From Botryotinia globosa (taxonomy: Eukaryota; Ascomycota; Leotiomycetes; Helotiales; Sclerotiniaceae): a DNA stretch of 64,000 bases. The notes below the pieces were generated by a model, which did not search any database, was not told where the DNA came from, and saw nothing but the letters and a program-made list of their open reading frames with translations. How positions within the stretch are numbered: the first letter of the stretch is position 1; each line of letters starts with the position of its first letter. The stretch spans positions 2,728,001-2,792,000 of the forward strand of contig RCSZ01000002.1 in the NCBI GenBank assembly GCA_014898425.1. Reading direction: 5' to 3'. This document shows positions 1 through 11,588 of the stretch, piece by piece. The translations under genes were made by a program, and so were the position numbers.

Positions 1-715
1 CCTTCATTCTTTACTTGCAGCGTTTCCAATGTGGTATCAGATGCACACATCAACGATTGCCGCAGGCAATCAAAACAATGCTTCATATGATTCTCCGAAT
101 GGTAATGTTGGCGAATCGTTGCATTCCGATCAACGGATAAAGTCTGATTGGCGTAGTACCCAAGGCGCAGTTCATTCTAATAGGTCAGCGGAGTGCGGTT
201 GCTTGAACAGATGTACTTACCAAACAATGAATTTGGTGGTAAACCGCAACCGCTCTCACCTGCGCTAAATTCGCTTCAATTCCGACATAGGGAACCGGGG
301 TGTCGGTTGAGTCCACTACGACAAAGCCCCTCCCCCCCGTATTTTTAATGTTAGTAACTTCACAGGATATAAGATTGTTCAAATTTACGAGGGATCAATT
401 CGCCCAACGCAGAATTGGTCCCGAACGATGGCGCCTCGGTAAATATTTCGTGCAGTTCGAATTCCTTGGCAACTTGGCCAACTGCAATGCGTTAGCAACA
501 CTTTGCACAGCATGGATAAATATAATCGACGTACAAGGAGTGTTGGACTTGAGTGACTGCCAATATGCTCCAGTACAAAATCCAAGTGAGGTAAAAAGCG
601 ACAAAGTGGTCAAGAAAAGACAAAAACTCTTCTGTATGAGTAATGGCGTGTAGGATCTGGTAGTTCGCAACCATCTCACAGACTTCAACGATGAGTTTCC
701 TGTCATGATATCCAT
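1..715 (-). CDS. UstYa-like (DUF3328) oxidase, 3' end cut by the window edge, one phase break
   Basis: Seen: rebuilt on the minus strand from ATG at 715 (exon 715-535), exon 481-389, exon about 329-221 and exon 176 to the left edge. An N-terminal hydrophobic stretch of about 20 residues (codons ~25-45) fits the single membrane anchor of the family. The two family signatures are present: a first motif ending YHQIHCL just before the intron at 220-177, and a second motif HxxHCxxxLRQ followed by xCxxDTTLE near 90-35. Known: UstYa-family proteins are oxidases or cyclases of fungal RiPP pathways (ustiloxin, cyclochlorotine, phomopsin types) and of some other metabolite pathways. Odd: the best donor (388) and best acceptor (330, next to G-rich runs) differ by one base in phase. 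This means a one-base deletion, an assembly error or an unusual splice site. The C-terminus lies outside the window. It is transcribed divergently from the next UstYa-like gene. Confidence 0.72.
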
Positions 716-1271
716 TTTCACGGAATCTTGAGACTATAAACTAGAATGAGTGTAAGTTTGATATGTCAATGGGATGAAGAGCGTATAATTTAACAGAGAC
801 GGAGTCATTATCATTCGACGTCGCATCTGGTGGTGTATTAATCTTTGGTGAACGATATGATTTCTTTGGTTGATAATTGGTCGGATTGCGTCGACCTGAA
901 TGAACTGATGGTGTGCTGGTCTATTTCAGGTAACCCGATCTCTGCTTTGAAGAAATTGGGTTGTATCGCCTGCGGCAAAGCACAATGGGCTCCATTCGAC
1001 TTTTCTGTTAATGGAAATAACACAGCGCCCTCGGCAGGCCCCATGAAGAAAACTCGACCCGACAGCTCGTCACTTCGGTCCTTCTTCCTTGATCCATAGC
1101 ATGATGTTGTATATGCTATATTGTCATCCACGGATTCATGAATCATTCTTCAGGGTCTCATTAGCAGGTCGAAATTTCTCGTGCAAACTTCACATTATTC
1201 TGCCCCAGGGGAAAAGTGAGCAAAAAGAAAGGGCCCTTATACTTTCAACAATAGTCGAACACTCGTACTAG
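716..1271. promoter_or_regulatory. Intergenic region between two divergent UstYa-like genes
   Basis: About 550 bases separate the two UstYa-like genes, so it probably holds both promoters. It may also hold a short unplaced 5' exon of the rightward gene, because that gene's first clear exon opens at an acceptor (…tactag, ending 1271) without an ATG. Open frames on both strands (about 838-1146) match nothing I recognise and are not called as genes. Confidence 0.4.
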
Positions 1272-2391
1272 AGGGTCGGTCTTCTCCATGAAGATAGAGA
1301 TGAATCTATCGAGGAAGCCCAGAGGGTCGTTCAAAGAAGCGATTTAAAATATCGGATCTGGAAATTATTGCCTTATTTTACCTTTCATTTGGTTATACTT
1401 GCTCTTTATACTTTGGTTACGTTTCTGATTATTCGTCACTTCCAAATCGAGCCCCTCCAGAATACTGTCCGTCAGAGACTTACATACAGTAAGGAACAGC
1501 TCGCCGAAGATTGTTCTTGAATAGTGCTAACATCAGTACAGGTCCAGCAGAAGACTCAATTAAATACGAGAAATTTGTGTTCAATGCCGCCCCAAACCTT
1601 ATAAGCCCGTATGTCGGTAAATCGAGACCTTCTGTCGATCAAGCATGGCACGATCTCCCGAAGCGTGAATTATTCATGCCCCTTGGCAGTTACAACACAC
1701 TAGAATTAATATATATGAGTAGATACGAACATGCGCATTTCCGCATATGAATTGGCCAAGGTTAATAGGGATTCAATTCCCCTTGGCCATGGTGGGGGCT
1801 ACTATGGTGGAATTGCTGTATTCCATGAATTGCATTGCCTGGTAAGAAAGTATTCTTCCAGAAGAACATGGACAAGTAATATTTAGACGTTGTGCAGAAA
1901 TTCATCCGGCAAACGTTTCACATGGATTACTATCGTCATATATATGGCGAAAAGGAAAAAGAGACAATGGGCGAACATACAGGTACGCGCTCATTACTCT
2001 CATATTTGAGGAAGGAAAAATGAAAGTAAACACGCTAAATAACATTCCTGTGCAGAGCACTGTATAGAAATCTTGAGGCAAAGCGTCATGTGTCGTGGCG
2101 ACACGACGTTAATCACTTTCCACTGGGGTCACACAGTCAAACTTCCGCAGCCAGATTTCACTCAAGAGCACACTTGTGTCAACTGGGATAGCCTCATGAA
2201 GTGGGCTGAGCCACGCTCATTAGACATTTTTGAAGAAGGCATGTTGGTTCACCCGACTCTCGGTAAGTGGAAAGCTTCTCTCAAATCACAACGCCAGCCT
2301 TCTGACCGCTCCTAAAGGACCAGCATATCCGGGTGGAATACGTGAAGATAGACCTCATGCTGAAGACGTCCCTTCTATGTCTAATTTGTAG
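1272..2391 (+). CDS. UstYa-like (DUF3328) oxidase, start exon not located
   Basis: Seen: six exons join in one frame: 1272-1488, 1542-1664, 1723-1841, 1898-1982, 2056-2262 and 2318-2391 (825 nt, a multiple of three). All introns are GT-AG and 53-73 nt, with CTAAC/CTGACC-like branch sites. The first exon carries a hydrophobic anchor (about 1380-1430). Then come a PSVDQAW segment, the first copper-ligand-like motif FHELHCL (ending 1841), the second motif EHCIEILRQSVMCRGDTTL (about 2055-2110), and the usual ending HTCVNWD…VHPTLGPAYPGG. Known: these paired HxxHC motifs define the UstYa family of fungal secondary-metabolism oxidases. Odd: no in-frame ATG opens the first exon. It begins after a TAG-type acceptor, so a short upstream exon or start loss must be assumed. 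Its divergent neighbour is a second member, and such genes are commonly clustered. Confidence 0.82.
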
Positions 2392-2537
2392 CTAGCTTTG
2401 TAGGTCAACTTTCTTGTACATAGATCCTGATTCTCACCGAGTTTATCGTACAAGAAGGGGATATAACTCTAAACTTCAGGAGCTTGGTAATATCGAAATC
2501 GGTGTATTCGTCATACTGTGACTTCCTATAATTCTAT

Positions 2538-2813
2538 GTGTTTGAATTCATGACCAAATTTGCACATGCCCTGCTCGCCACCAAGGGTGAGATAAAAATA
2601 CAATACATCTGTTCACATGATTTATCACTAGGCAGGCTAGTTCCGGACATCATGCATGGGCAGCGTTTTGCTAGTGATCAATTTGTAAGTATATGCATGG
2701 TGGACACGCTTGAAACTAGACAAGGTTATCAAAATGCGACTGGTATCACACCTAATGAGTACGACTGTTACTTTCAGGATTTAACGGTGTTGTTGAACTC
2801 TCTTGATATGTGA
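2538..2813 (+). CDS. Uncertain small ORF, 91 codons
   Basis: An open frame of 91 codons follows the UstYa-like gene by about 150 bases. It is rich in Met, His and Cys, shows no motif, signal peptide or membrane segment that I recognise, and has no clear splice partners. It could be noise in an AT-leaning spacer or a relic. I do not assign a function. Confidence 0.15.
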   Translation: MFEFMTKFAHALLATKGEIKIQYICSHDLSLGRLVPDIMHGQRFASDQFVSICMVDTLETRQGYQNATGITPNEYDCYFQDLTVLLNSLDM

Positions 2814-3153
2814 TGCCTTGACCACGAGTTCGGAATAACGACTAAAATAAAAGTCAGTTGTGACTGCAAGGAACAACTGTGTGGATGCATGCAGTATACT
2901 TGATCTATTTGTACTGGTTCCGAGTGTAATTCATCTCCTGACGCCGACATCAAGCCACTAAGCACTGATCCTTTAGGCCGGAATGCGCATAGTTCCAAGG
3001 ATAATAACAAAAAGTGAGCACACCGCACGCTCACAAAACACGAATGCTCGACTCAATACAACTTTCCAGTCGTGATGAAACTCCGGCACCCAGTTTTCTG
3101 GGAGCGATGATCAATAATATAGGTATACAAGTCCTTTAACTAGGGTTATGGCT

Positions 3154-3648
3154 CTATGAATACTTTACTGGTCTGCACCTTAATTCATCGTAAATCACAG
3201 TTCTATCCTTCGTAGCATTATTCAAAGCATTTCCAAAAGTATCAATCTTGTCGGCAGTGAGCACAAAACAGACCGACAGCATGCACCTCTCAAAGTTCAT
3301 CATCTTCTTAGCGGCTGTGGGCAACTCTTTCGTTATGGCGTCTCTAACTTTGAGATCTGGTAAGCAATACTTTTTGATTCTTGCGCCGTTGCACGATATG
3401 ACCAAGCCATCTGAGATGTGATTTGACCGTTCTGATTGAATTCTAGAGGGTCTCAGTGCGAAATCAGTTGATGATAGCCTCCACGAAAGAACCGCCATTG
3501 ATAATAGTAAGAAATCATTACCCCTTTCTGGGGTTGTATGCTGACGTCGCCATCGATGAAGTTGGAGAAAAGACAGAGGAAACAAGCATTGGCTCAGATC
3601 CAGCCTACGGCTTGTACGAAGACTGATTAGCGGCGGGCATGTTGTCAT
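3154..3648 (-). CDS. Unrecognised, possibly degenerate minus-strand ORF
   Basis: The frame is open for 164 codons. Its last 60 or so codons look protein-like (charged, with a repeated Lys/Asp pattern and a plausible hydrophobic core). The first half is Arg/Leu/Ser-rich and reads like an out-of-frame stretch. Another frame in 3540-3640 carries an alternative Ser/Ala-rich reading interrupted by a stop codon. This may be an intron-containing gene whose exons I could not join, or a decayed gene. No family is recognised. Confidence 0.25.
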   Translation of the reverse strand: MTTCPPLISLRTSRRLDLSQCLFPLSFLQLHRWRRQHTTPERGNDFLLLSMAVLSWRLSSTDFALRPSRIQSERSNHISDGLVISCNGARIKKYCLPDLKVRDAITKELPTAAKKMMNFERCMLSVCFVLTADKIDTFGNALNNATKDRTVIYDELRCRPVKYS

Positions 3649-5235
3649 TTTCTACTGCAGATGCCTTTGGAGCTGCTGTACCAAACTGGTAGAGCTTGAT
3701 GAGAGCAGATCAGGGAGCGTAGATTCTAGCTAGGGAGAGCAGACTACAAACACAAATAAAAGATATTTGAGGAAAGAAAATCCAACATCAGATGCATGAC
3801 CGTGTTAACAATGTCATTGTACAATTGTGGCCTGCAGCTTTTTCGTATACGGCCCCTTCAGATTGATCTATCGATCGTCAGTCGCAAAGCAATAGCAAGT
3901 ACAAAAGAAACGCTCAAGAAATCAACGTTGTTGACCAGTATTTGTTTTTACAACAGTGATCGAGAGCCAAAGCTAAACTCAGGCACCGATGAGTGCCACA
4001 TTGTGTCTAACCGGAAAACTTAAGATCACTCGACCAAAAGACACTCTCGGAAATCTTGGCTCCTTTCCCCCGATTCTTTGTCGAGAAAGATAGAACTCAG
4101 AAGTCAAGCCCAAAAAAATGAAATAAAAGTAGAACATCCGGTAGTCCAAACTGCAGGCTGCAAGTCTTTTCGCAGTTTCTCGATTTATAGATCCGCGAAA
4201 AGACTGAACGTCTCAACATGATTTCGTTTATTAAAGGTCTCTCACGATTTGTACTGCACTCTGAACTGTTAGACACCTTAACAAGAAAACAGCTTGTCTG
4301 AATGATATCGGAAAATCGTGCAATTTGTGTTGGTGTCCCACAACTCGGCCCAGGCTCGGGCGACGGTGACAGGGGAAGAAGTAAGGTCACGTGTTTCAGG
4401 TCATGCTTCTCAAAAGATACGTGAATGAATATATGTTATCGGGATGAGTACATGGATGAATAAGTGAAGAGAGGCCAAGGTTGGCATAGAACTATCTAGC
4501 ACACCCGCGACCGCGACGATGTGAAAATCGATACGGACGGATCATATGAAAGTTCTCGTACTTTTTCTTCTACAGTATGAATGGCGCCGGGAAGGTCTAT
4601 TAATAGTAACCCGTATACTTCGTAGGTATGTAGGTAGACAGCAAATGAGCGAGCGAATAAGAAAGATTATCTGCTCGATAGCTCGAATCTTAATAATGCA
4701 TTGCCTCAATTGTCTCCTAAACTTTTTCCTAACCTTGTACCTGACTGACCACTCAAAATGTGCTAAACTCGAGACATTCCTAGTGGATCCATGGATACCC
4801 TCTTCATTCCATACGATTTACCGGACTCCTTTACGAATTACTACCTACAACCATTTCAACACTTTACCCTTCACATCTTTCAATCTTCTCGTCGATAAAT
4901 GTTTTACACTGTCACTGTCAAAATCCCTTCGGTTTCAATCATCTTGTAAAGAAGAAGATACACGACCTCACTCGTTCGGTCGGACAATTATCTATCCCAT
5001 TCAGTCGACTTTTGGGTTTCACTCGGACAACCTTGATCGGACTATAAGAATCATCAAAACAAAACATCCATTAAACATTTACTCACCATTCATCCAAAAG
5101 ACGAAACATTTCTCAAAGGAGTTTTGGTGTTAGATCAAAGTACACTTTGAAGATTGGAAAGAAAGAATATTCAGGAAATCAAGCAGGAGATTTGGGGCCA
5201 TTTAAGGGCGTACGAAAATATCAACAGCAAACACG
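3649..5235. other. Intergenic region; upstream region of the DUF7137-type gene
   Basis: No supported gene. A 195-codon open frame at 4546-5133 has biased composition (Ile, Leu, Thr, Phe, Ser), no motifs, and sits directly upstream of the next gene, so it is more likely leader or promoter sequence. Pyrimidine-rich tracts about 4780-5100 fit a fungal promoter or 5' untranslated region. Confidence 0.4.
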
Positions 5236-6211
5236 ATGCGGGCTCAACGATCAATCCAACTATATTCCATCATCCTACTCTGCTTTTCCACATTTGTAGC
5301 TGCATGGCCATGGCCAAGATGGCTTCCAGAAATGGACTCTTTGATTGTAGCTCGACAAGACAGTTCAAGCTCTTCTGCTGCTGGTAAGAAGCTCATAGTC
5401 AATCTTCCCCGTGTTTACGTGCTGACATTTAAAAGACAATACAGCATCAGAAACTGTTTCTGCCACTGCTTCGGCAACTACAGCCCCAAAGTCCATAAAC
5501 ACAGCATCAGAAACAGGTTCCCAATCTGTAACCGATTCTCAATCAGCATCGAAAACAAGCGCAGGCTCAGGCACAAATCAAGCTACTACTTCTGGATCGA
5601 AGACAACATCAGGTACTGCCAAATCTGGGTCGTCCAAATCTACAGCCAAGTCGTCCGGGGGCAATTCGACTTCCTACGATCCATCTTACCCAGCAGGTGG
5701 AATTTCTCTCTTAACACCTGCCGCCACTTCCACAGCATACTTCAAAATTGGTGAATATATTACTTTTGCCTGGAACTATACATCTCTTGAAGCTACTCCT
5801 ACTGCCGTTAACATTATGGCCACATGCAAAGCCAATGCTCAATTATATACTATTGCAATGAATCAAACCGTCGCGCATTCCACACAGGCAGTAACCTGGG
5901 ATACTGGTGCCTATCAAGCAACTGCTGTTGGAAACCCTCTCCTTACTGAAACCTACACTTTGATTATCTACGATGCAGAGAGTAGTATCGGTGCGCTTTC
6001 TCAACCCGGATACCTGTCAGTATATAATACATATGCTTTTGGAATGTACAAGCCACAGCCATACACTCCTCTCAGTGATTGGGCATGTGCTACATGCAGT
6101 GGGGCATTATCTGATATGGAGAGAAAGGCATTGAAATTGATGTTTGGTATGGGAGTTATTACTGTGCTTAGCTTTACCTGGTTCGTCACTGGATTGGGTG
6201 TCATCTGGTAA
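5236..6211 (+). CDS. Secreted/membrane-anchored DUF7137-type protein
   Basis: Seen: two exons, 5236-5383 and 5436-6211, joined by a GT-AG intron, give 307 residues. The N-terminus is a clear signal peptide (residues 1 to ~22) followed by a Trp/Pro motif AWPWPRWLPE. A Ser/Thr-rich linker of about 90 residues comes next, then a compact domain starting near DPSYPAGGI with a conserved-looking core (FAWNYTSL…). A C-terminal hydrophobic segment (last ~20 residues, ending VTGLGVIW) would anchor it in the membrane. Known: this architecture matches the fungal DUF7137 family, whose biochemical role is not established. Inference: a cell-surface or wall-associated protein. The Trp/Pro motif after the signal peptide is not a repeated kexin-cleaved core, so I do not read it as a RiPP precursor despite the nearby UstYa genes. 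Confidence 0.8.
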
Positions 6212-6693
6212 AAAAATTGTTATATAGATCATAACTTTTTTCTTATAATTTTGGGAATGTTGGATTGAAGGACACGGAGGAGGAGAACGTTAAGATATTG
6301 GGTTGCATATGGGGACCATTCATTTGGGCAAGATTTGAAAATGAAAAATCCGGGTTGGGGTAATGGTGTTTTGGGGCTTGGGCAAATGTGCATTTCCTGG
6401 ATTTAGCACATTGCATGCATGCATAGATAGCAGGGAGAAATTTACAATTACTTAATGAACGATTGAGAGCAAATTGGGTTATAACAGTCAATAACAATTC
6501 TTTTCTCTGATTCTATATTTGTGAATTCGTGCGCTGTAGATTTACATTTATAAAATTACAAGAATCTGCCTCGTTAAACTATACAGAGCACAAATTGGTA
6601 TATCCACGTGTTTCCCTCAGTACATCCATCCATATCATACACTGGCCTATCCTCTGACCCTCATGCGGAAAGTGGCTCGCTATCTTAACTCTC
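6212..6693. other. Intergenic region between convergent genes
   Basis: The 3' ends of the DUF7137-type gene and the kinase gene face each other here. It is AT-rich with no supported ORF and probably contains both 3' untranslated regions and polyadenylation sites. Confidence 0.5.
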
Positions 6694-8206
6694 TCAAATA
6701 AGCTTTAAACTAAACCCGGCCCCTTTCTCAACCTCCTCTCCCCCTCCACTCCCAAACACTCCACTAAAATCCAATACACCTCCCAATCCCTTGGGAGCCT
6801 CTCCTCTCTGAGGAGCGTCCGGAGTCCCTCTCCGTCTTTTCTTCTCTAATCCCGCTTTACTTGGAAATGTAGGAAACATATCTTTACTCTTCATCTTCGG
6901 ATCTTCTTTAAAGTATTCATGTTCTAGAACTTCTTGTGCAGAGGGTCTTTTCGCAGGGTTCAGGCTGAGAAGAGACGAGAGTAGAGATGATCCAGCTGAA
7001 GTCAGGAAGGGGAATTTAGAACGCAGGACTGAGCCTTGAGTGGCGGGATTGGGGTTCTTGGGAAGTCGGAGCGAGCGTGCGTTGGGAAGACGTTTGAAGG
7101 TAGGCCAGTTGGATTCGGTAGGGAGGCCGAGGAGTTCGAAAATCTTGGATAGTTGGTCGACCTCGTTTTTTCCGGGAAGTAGGGCGTCGTTGCTGAGTAG
7201 TTCGCCAAATATACAACCCACGCTCCACATATCTACACTCTTACCGTATCGTTCTTCACCGAGTAACAGCTCAGGACTGCGGTACCAGAGCGTAACGACT
7301 AATTGGGTCATTTTTGGAGCTGGATCGCCGCAGTAGCGGGCCATGCCAAAATCAGCGATTTTGAGGACGCCTCGATTGGAGAGGAGGAGATTGGAGGTTT
7401 TTAAATCGCGGTGAAGGATGTAATTGTTATGGAGGTAGGCAACGCCTGTTGTGAGTTGATGGAGAAGTAGCTTGAGTTCGGATGGGAGAAAAGGTTCCGA
7501 GAGAGATGTCAAGAGAGTTTTGAGGTCGTGTTCAAGAAAGTCAAGAACGAGGAATATACTGAGGGATGTCTGTTAGCGATAGTCTTCTATATACTGTGCA
7601 AATGGGAAAACATGAAAGCAAAGATAGAAATGACATGACTGAATTGGGGAAAACGTACTTCTCAATCTTACTTGTATCCTCTCCAACAACCACTTCTCTT
7701 AACCGCACAATGTTCTCATGCTCACAGTCCATCAACGTTTGTATTTCCCTTAGACCTGTTACTGGCACCCCGTCATTGGCATTCTCCATCTTCAATCGCT
7801 TCAGCGCGACGACCTTCCCCGTCCGACTATCTTTCGCGCGTGATACCCATCCATACGCGCCCTCTTCTATGTCATTCAATTTCTCATAATCTTCCACGCT
7901 GCGACATTTCCCCCAATTGGGTGCTGGAAATCGCAGTAGTTTGGCAGGCGGTAAATCGAGCTTTTGAGCGGGCGCTGGAGAGCGTGATAAACGGCGTCGC
8001 TTCGAGGGTCTTTCGGCGGATGCTTCTGGTTCAGAAGAAGCTTGAGCTTTGGATTTCGCGGCAGCAGCAGCGGCGGCTTGTTCATCGAGCTTCTTCTGTT
8101 TTTCTGCCTTCAATCGTTTCTTCTCTTCCTTTTCGCGTTTGCGCTGCAGATCCAGCGCCGCATCTTCTTCATCATCTGCCCAGCGCGACTTGGCTTGAGT
8201 CGACAT
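6694..8206 (-). CDS. CDK11/PITSLRE-like cyclin-dependent kinase
   Basis: Seen: exons 8206-7659 and 7558-6694 with a 100-nt GT-AG intron; 470 residues. The N-terminal ~100 residues are charged, Lys/Glu/Ala-rich and coiled-coil-like, ending in a basic KRRRLSRSP patch (probable nuclear signal). The kinase domain follows: a glycine loop (IEEGAYGWV), the VALK lysine, a PVTGLRE helix equivalent to PITSLRE, the hinge after the intron, catalytic HRDLKTSN, ADFG, and the SPELLLG activation-segment end. The CMGC insert and C-lobe are complete. The tail is basic with a KKRRRG patch. Known: CDK11/PITSLRE kinases act in transcription, splicing and cell-cycle control in the nucleus. Its start faces the NDUFAF7 gene 417 bases away, giving a shared divergent promoter. 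Confidence 0.93.
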
Positions 8207-8623
8207 AGCTGTACCTTACTGGTTATAAACCCCAGCCTTCTGTTGAGTGTGCAATTGAAGCTCAATACGCCCCCCGTCCGGATTCAACAACAGTTCTCTC
8301 AAATTTCAAGAGTCAATTCTTTTCGAGGTCGCGCAACATCGACCTTTCTGAATATCTAATAATATATGTACTTCTCATAAAATTCCAAAATTTTGTTTTG
8401 ACCTCTAGAATACAACAATTTTTCGATAGTGATAGATAAGGTCCTAGGTTGCAGTGAATTTTGAAGTCGAGGCTGAGGATTCTGGATCACCAATGACGAC
8501 AAGGCCAGGAGACGAGGCAAGGCGAGATTGCAAGGCTTTCAATTTTTACAACCTTTCTTTCTACCCTTGCAATGAGCTTTAAAAAGAAGTGAAATGCACT
8601 GAAAACATTAGACAAGACCAAGA
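8207..8623. promoter_or_regulatory. Divergent promoter region, kinase / NDUFAF7
   Basis: These 417 bases separate two divergent start codons and should contain both promoters. No specific element can be assigned by eye. Confidence 0.5.
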
Positions 8624-10296
8624 ATGAGGTCTAGATTATTACTGCAAACGCATAATTCTTTGCGTTGTGCTGTAAAATGCAGATATGGGGCTTCGTATTC
8701 GGCGTTGAGATGGTCTTCAACGGAGACGAGACAATGGTCTACACCCCTTGCAAAACAGCTTTCTGAAGCTATCACAGTATGGTTTTTGTATCTTTTGGGA
8801 TACTCGGGCTCTTTGCTGATATGTTCTAGGCTACAGGACCAATTCCTTTGGCTTCGTTCATGCGAATGTGCTTAACGTCCGATGTAGGTGGATATTATAC
8901 TTCAAAACAAGAAGGCAGAGATCAGTTCGGACAAAAGGGCGATTTTATTACTTCGCCAGAAATATCACAGATTTTTGGGGAGCTGGTTGGTATTTGGTTT
9001 GTGGCAGAATGGATGGCTCAAGGAAAGAAGAGAAAAGGTGTTGAATTGGTGGAGATAGGTCCGGGGAGGGGCACATTGATGGATGATATGCTGAGGGTCT
9101 GGTTAAGACTTTCTTGTTCTAGTTCTGAATGTGGGCTAATACATTGTATAGACAATCAGAAACTTCAAACCCATGGCTGAGAGTTTGGAAGCTGTCTATA
9201 TGGTAGAAGCAAGTCCTGCTTTGAGAGACGCGCAGAAACAGCTTTTGTGTGGCGACGCCCCTATGATGGAGACCGAAACAGGATTTCAGAGTACCAGCAA
9301 GTATGCTGGCATTCCTATAATGTGGACTGAGAATATGAGATTTGTACCTTCTGGTAGGATTGTGTAAAAGCTGCCAAATTAAAGGTCTTTCGTTGAACTT
9401 TTATAGGCGCGGACAAAACTCCATTCATCGTTGCCCACGAATTCTTCGATGCTCTCCCAATACACGCTTTCCAGTCCGTACCTCCAAACCCCAATGCTCC
9501 AGAGCCTACCACAATTCAAACACCCACTGGTACTCATCCACTTGCACCCTCCACCTCCAAATCATCCACAGCCAAAACACCTCAGTGGCGCGAAATGGTT
9601 GTCTCGCCCACCCCGCCAAACAGCACTCACAACGATGTCCACACGCCAAAATCTCTTCAGTCCCAATCTTCCCCTCCCGAGTTTCAACTTACGCTTTCCA
9701 AAGCCTCGACCCCGCATTCCCTTTATCTTCCCGAAATCTCCACTCGCTATCGAGCTTTAAAATCCATACCTGATTCGCTAATCGAGATATCTCCCGAAAG
9801 TCACGCTATTGTCGCTGATTTCGCGAGTCGTATTGGTGGTTCGGAAACAAACCCCAAACCTAATCCTTCTGGCGCGGCTTTGATTTTGGATTATGGACCG
9901 AGTGATACCATTCCAACCAATTCTCTTCGAGGAATAAAAGCACATCAACGAGTTTCTCCTCTTAGCGAACCGGGAATCGTAGATCTAAGCGCCGATGTAG
10001 ATTTTATAGCTTTAGCCGAAGCAGCTATGAATGCGAGTGAAGGGGTAGAAGTTCATGGACCTATGGAACAAGGAGGGTGGTTAGAGAGTATGGGGATCAA
10101 GGAACGGGCAGAGATGCTGGTTAAAAGTCTGGGACAGAAAGATGATGAGGTTAAGAAGAGGGTTGAGGGTGCTTGGAAGCGATTGGTTGATAGAGGAGGA
10201 AGTGGTATGGGAAAGGTCTACAAGGTTATGGCTGTGATTCCTGAGAATGGAGGGAGAAGGAGACCAGTAGGATTTGGAGGTGGAGTGATAGGTTAG
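8624..10296 (+). CDS. Complex I assembly arginine methyltransferase NDUFAF7 (MidA homologue)
   Basis: Seen: four exons, 8624-8776, 8830-9096, 9152-9353 and 9407-10296, join in frame to 503 residues. The N-terminus is Arg/Ser-rich without acids, as in a mitochondrial presequence. Family signatures appear in order: the DVGGYYTSK…DFITSPEISQIFGE segment, the SAM-binding motif ELVEIGPGRGTLMDDML, a YMVEASP strand, and AHEFFDALPIHAF. The C-terminal third includes ALILDYGP and a conserved ending. A low-complexity Pro/Ser/Thr insert sits between residues ~235 and ~300, in the usual fungal insertion position. Known: NDUFAF7 dimethylates an arginine of the NDUFS2 subunit of respiratory complex I in the matrix. 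It is the divergent neighbour of the CDK11-like gene. Confidence 0.93.
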
Positions 10297-11588
10297 ATCG
10301 TCGATGTTGAGGTATGTCGTTGGCTCGACTGACTGCGTGTTGGGTCGACGATGTAGAAGCTTACCTTATGTAGGTACATGCGTCATCATTGTACATAAAA
10401 TATACCAAAAATTGTAGGGAAAGGACTGAATCCCTTTCAAAGCCAACCCAGCTGCCCAAACAGAAGTGGCAATCAGGTGCCAAACACACTAAAACGATTT
10501 AATGTCAAGATTGGAATTCAAAAGGGGTTGACTAGATTTAATTGCAATCGACGCTTGGAAATTTATAATTTAATCGCCAGTCATTCACATCCTCTTGTAG
10601 TAACATTTCGATATTCAATTCTCTTGGCACAATTACCTGCATTTATCATCTTATTTGAAGCTAAAGGATAATCTTGTGGTTCAAGCATATTCTCTACATG
10701 TATTACTGGTTATTGGCTACCTATATACGTGACACAAAAATCAGAAGAAATACTTATATACTCAAAGACGACTTCTGAGATGATGGTTGATGATGCATCT
10801 ATCAAGAGATCGGAGCAAAACATTTTATGACGCAATTGAGAATCTGGTATAGTCAGCGTCGCGCTGTCTAGAGGTTCGATGAAAGAGAAAATAGACGAGG
10901 TAACATCAGTGCGAGGTTGTAATGAAATAGTTTGTATGTGAGGTAGATGGCTGTATGCGAGATAGAAGTCTCAATTGAGTAATGAAAGGAGTTTCATCAG
11001 ACTGAATTCTGAAGACTTGAAAGGAGATATATAAGTTCAAGCGCTAAGGTTATATGGATCTATTCGCTTGGCAGATTTACTATTAGCTAGAGGACTTGGA
11101 AGAGAAAAGCTTTCTCATACCTAGGCGTGTAGCAGTAGATTTCTTTTTACCGAGATAAATACTTTGCTGAAGTAACTTCGAAGCGAGAAGGGGTGAATGG
11201 CGGGTGCAAGTGCTACCTGGTAATTGAACAAACACCTAGCTTTGGGTCATTAGAAGCAGAGATATTAGAAGCAGAGATATTAGAATAAGAGAATAAGAGA
11301 ATAAGAGGTGTATGTCTGAGGTAAATAATGCAATGAATTAGCTCCCATTTATCTTGGAACTCGGTTCTAGTTTTGAATTGTATCTACTCGTGATTTTGGG
11401 TAGACGGTACCTGTCCTGTCGGTTGATGCTTTGCTCTTCCTGGTCGTACTGCAGCTTTTGAGTTAGGTGTTTTCATCTGTATGTCAGAAGTAAAGTGGAT
11501 TCATCATCCAAACGTCTCTTCATACTTACGTTTTCGGATGCTAGATTAACATTCTATTCGTCTAATAGTATAGTCTACCCATTTTCCT
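10297..11588. other. Intergenic region with short direct repeats
   Basis: No supported gene in about 1.3 kb. Around 11255-11305 there are short tandem copies of an ATTAGAAGCAGAGAT unit followed by repeats of AATAAGAG. The rest is AT-rich spacer between convergent 3' ends. Confidence 0.45.

Noticed and set aside
4546..5133. 195-codon ORF upstream of the DUF7137-type gene
   Set aside because: Biased Ile/Leu/Ser/Thr composition, no motif, no splice partner; best read as promoter or leader sequence.
5236..5383. Signal peptide followed by a Trp/Pro-rich motif as a possible RiPP precursor
   Set aside because: No repeated core peptides with dibasic sites; the exon joins in frame to a full DUF7137-type domain.
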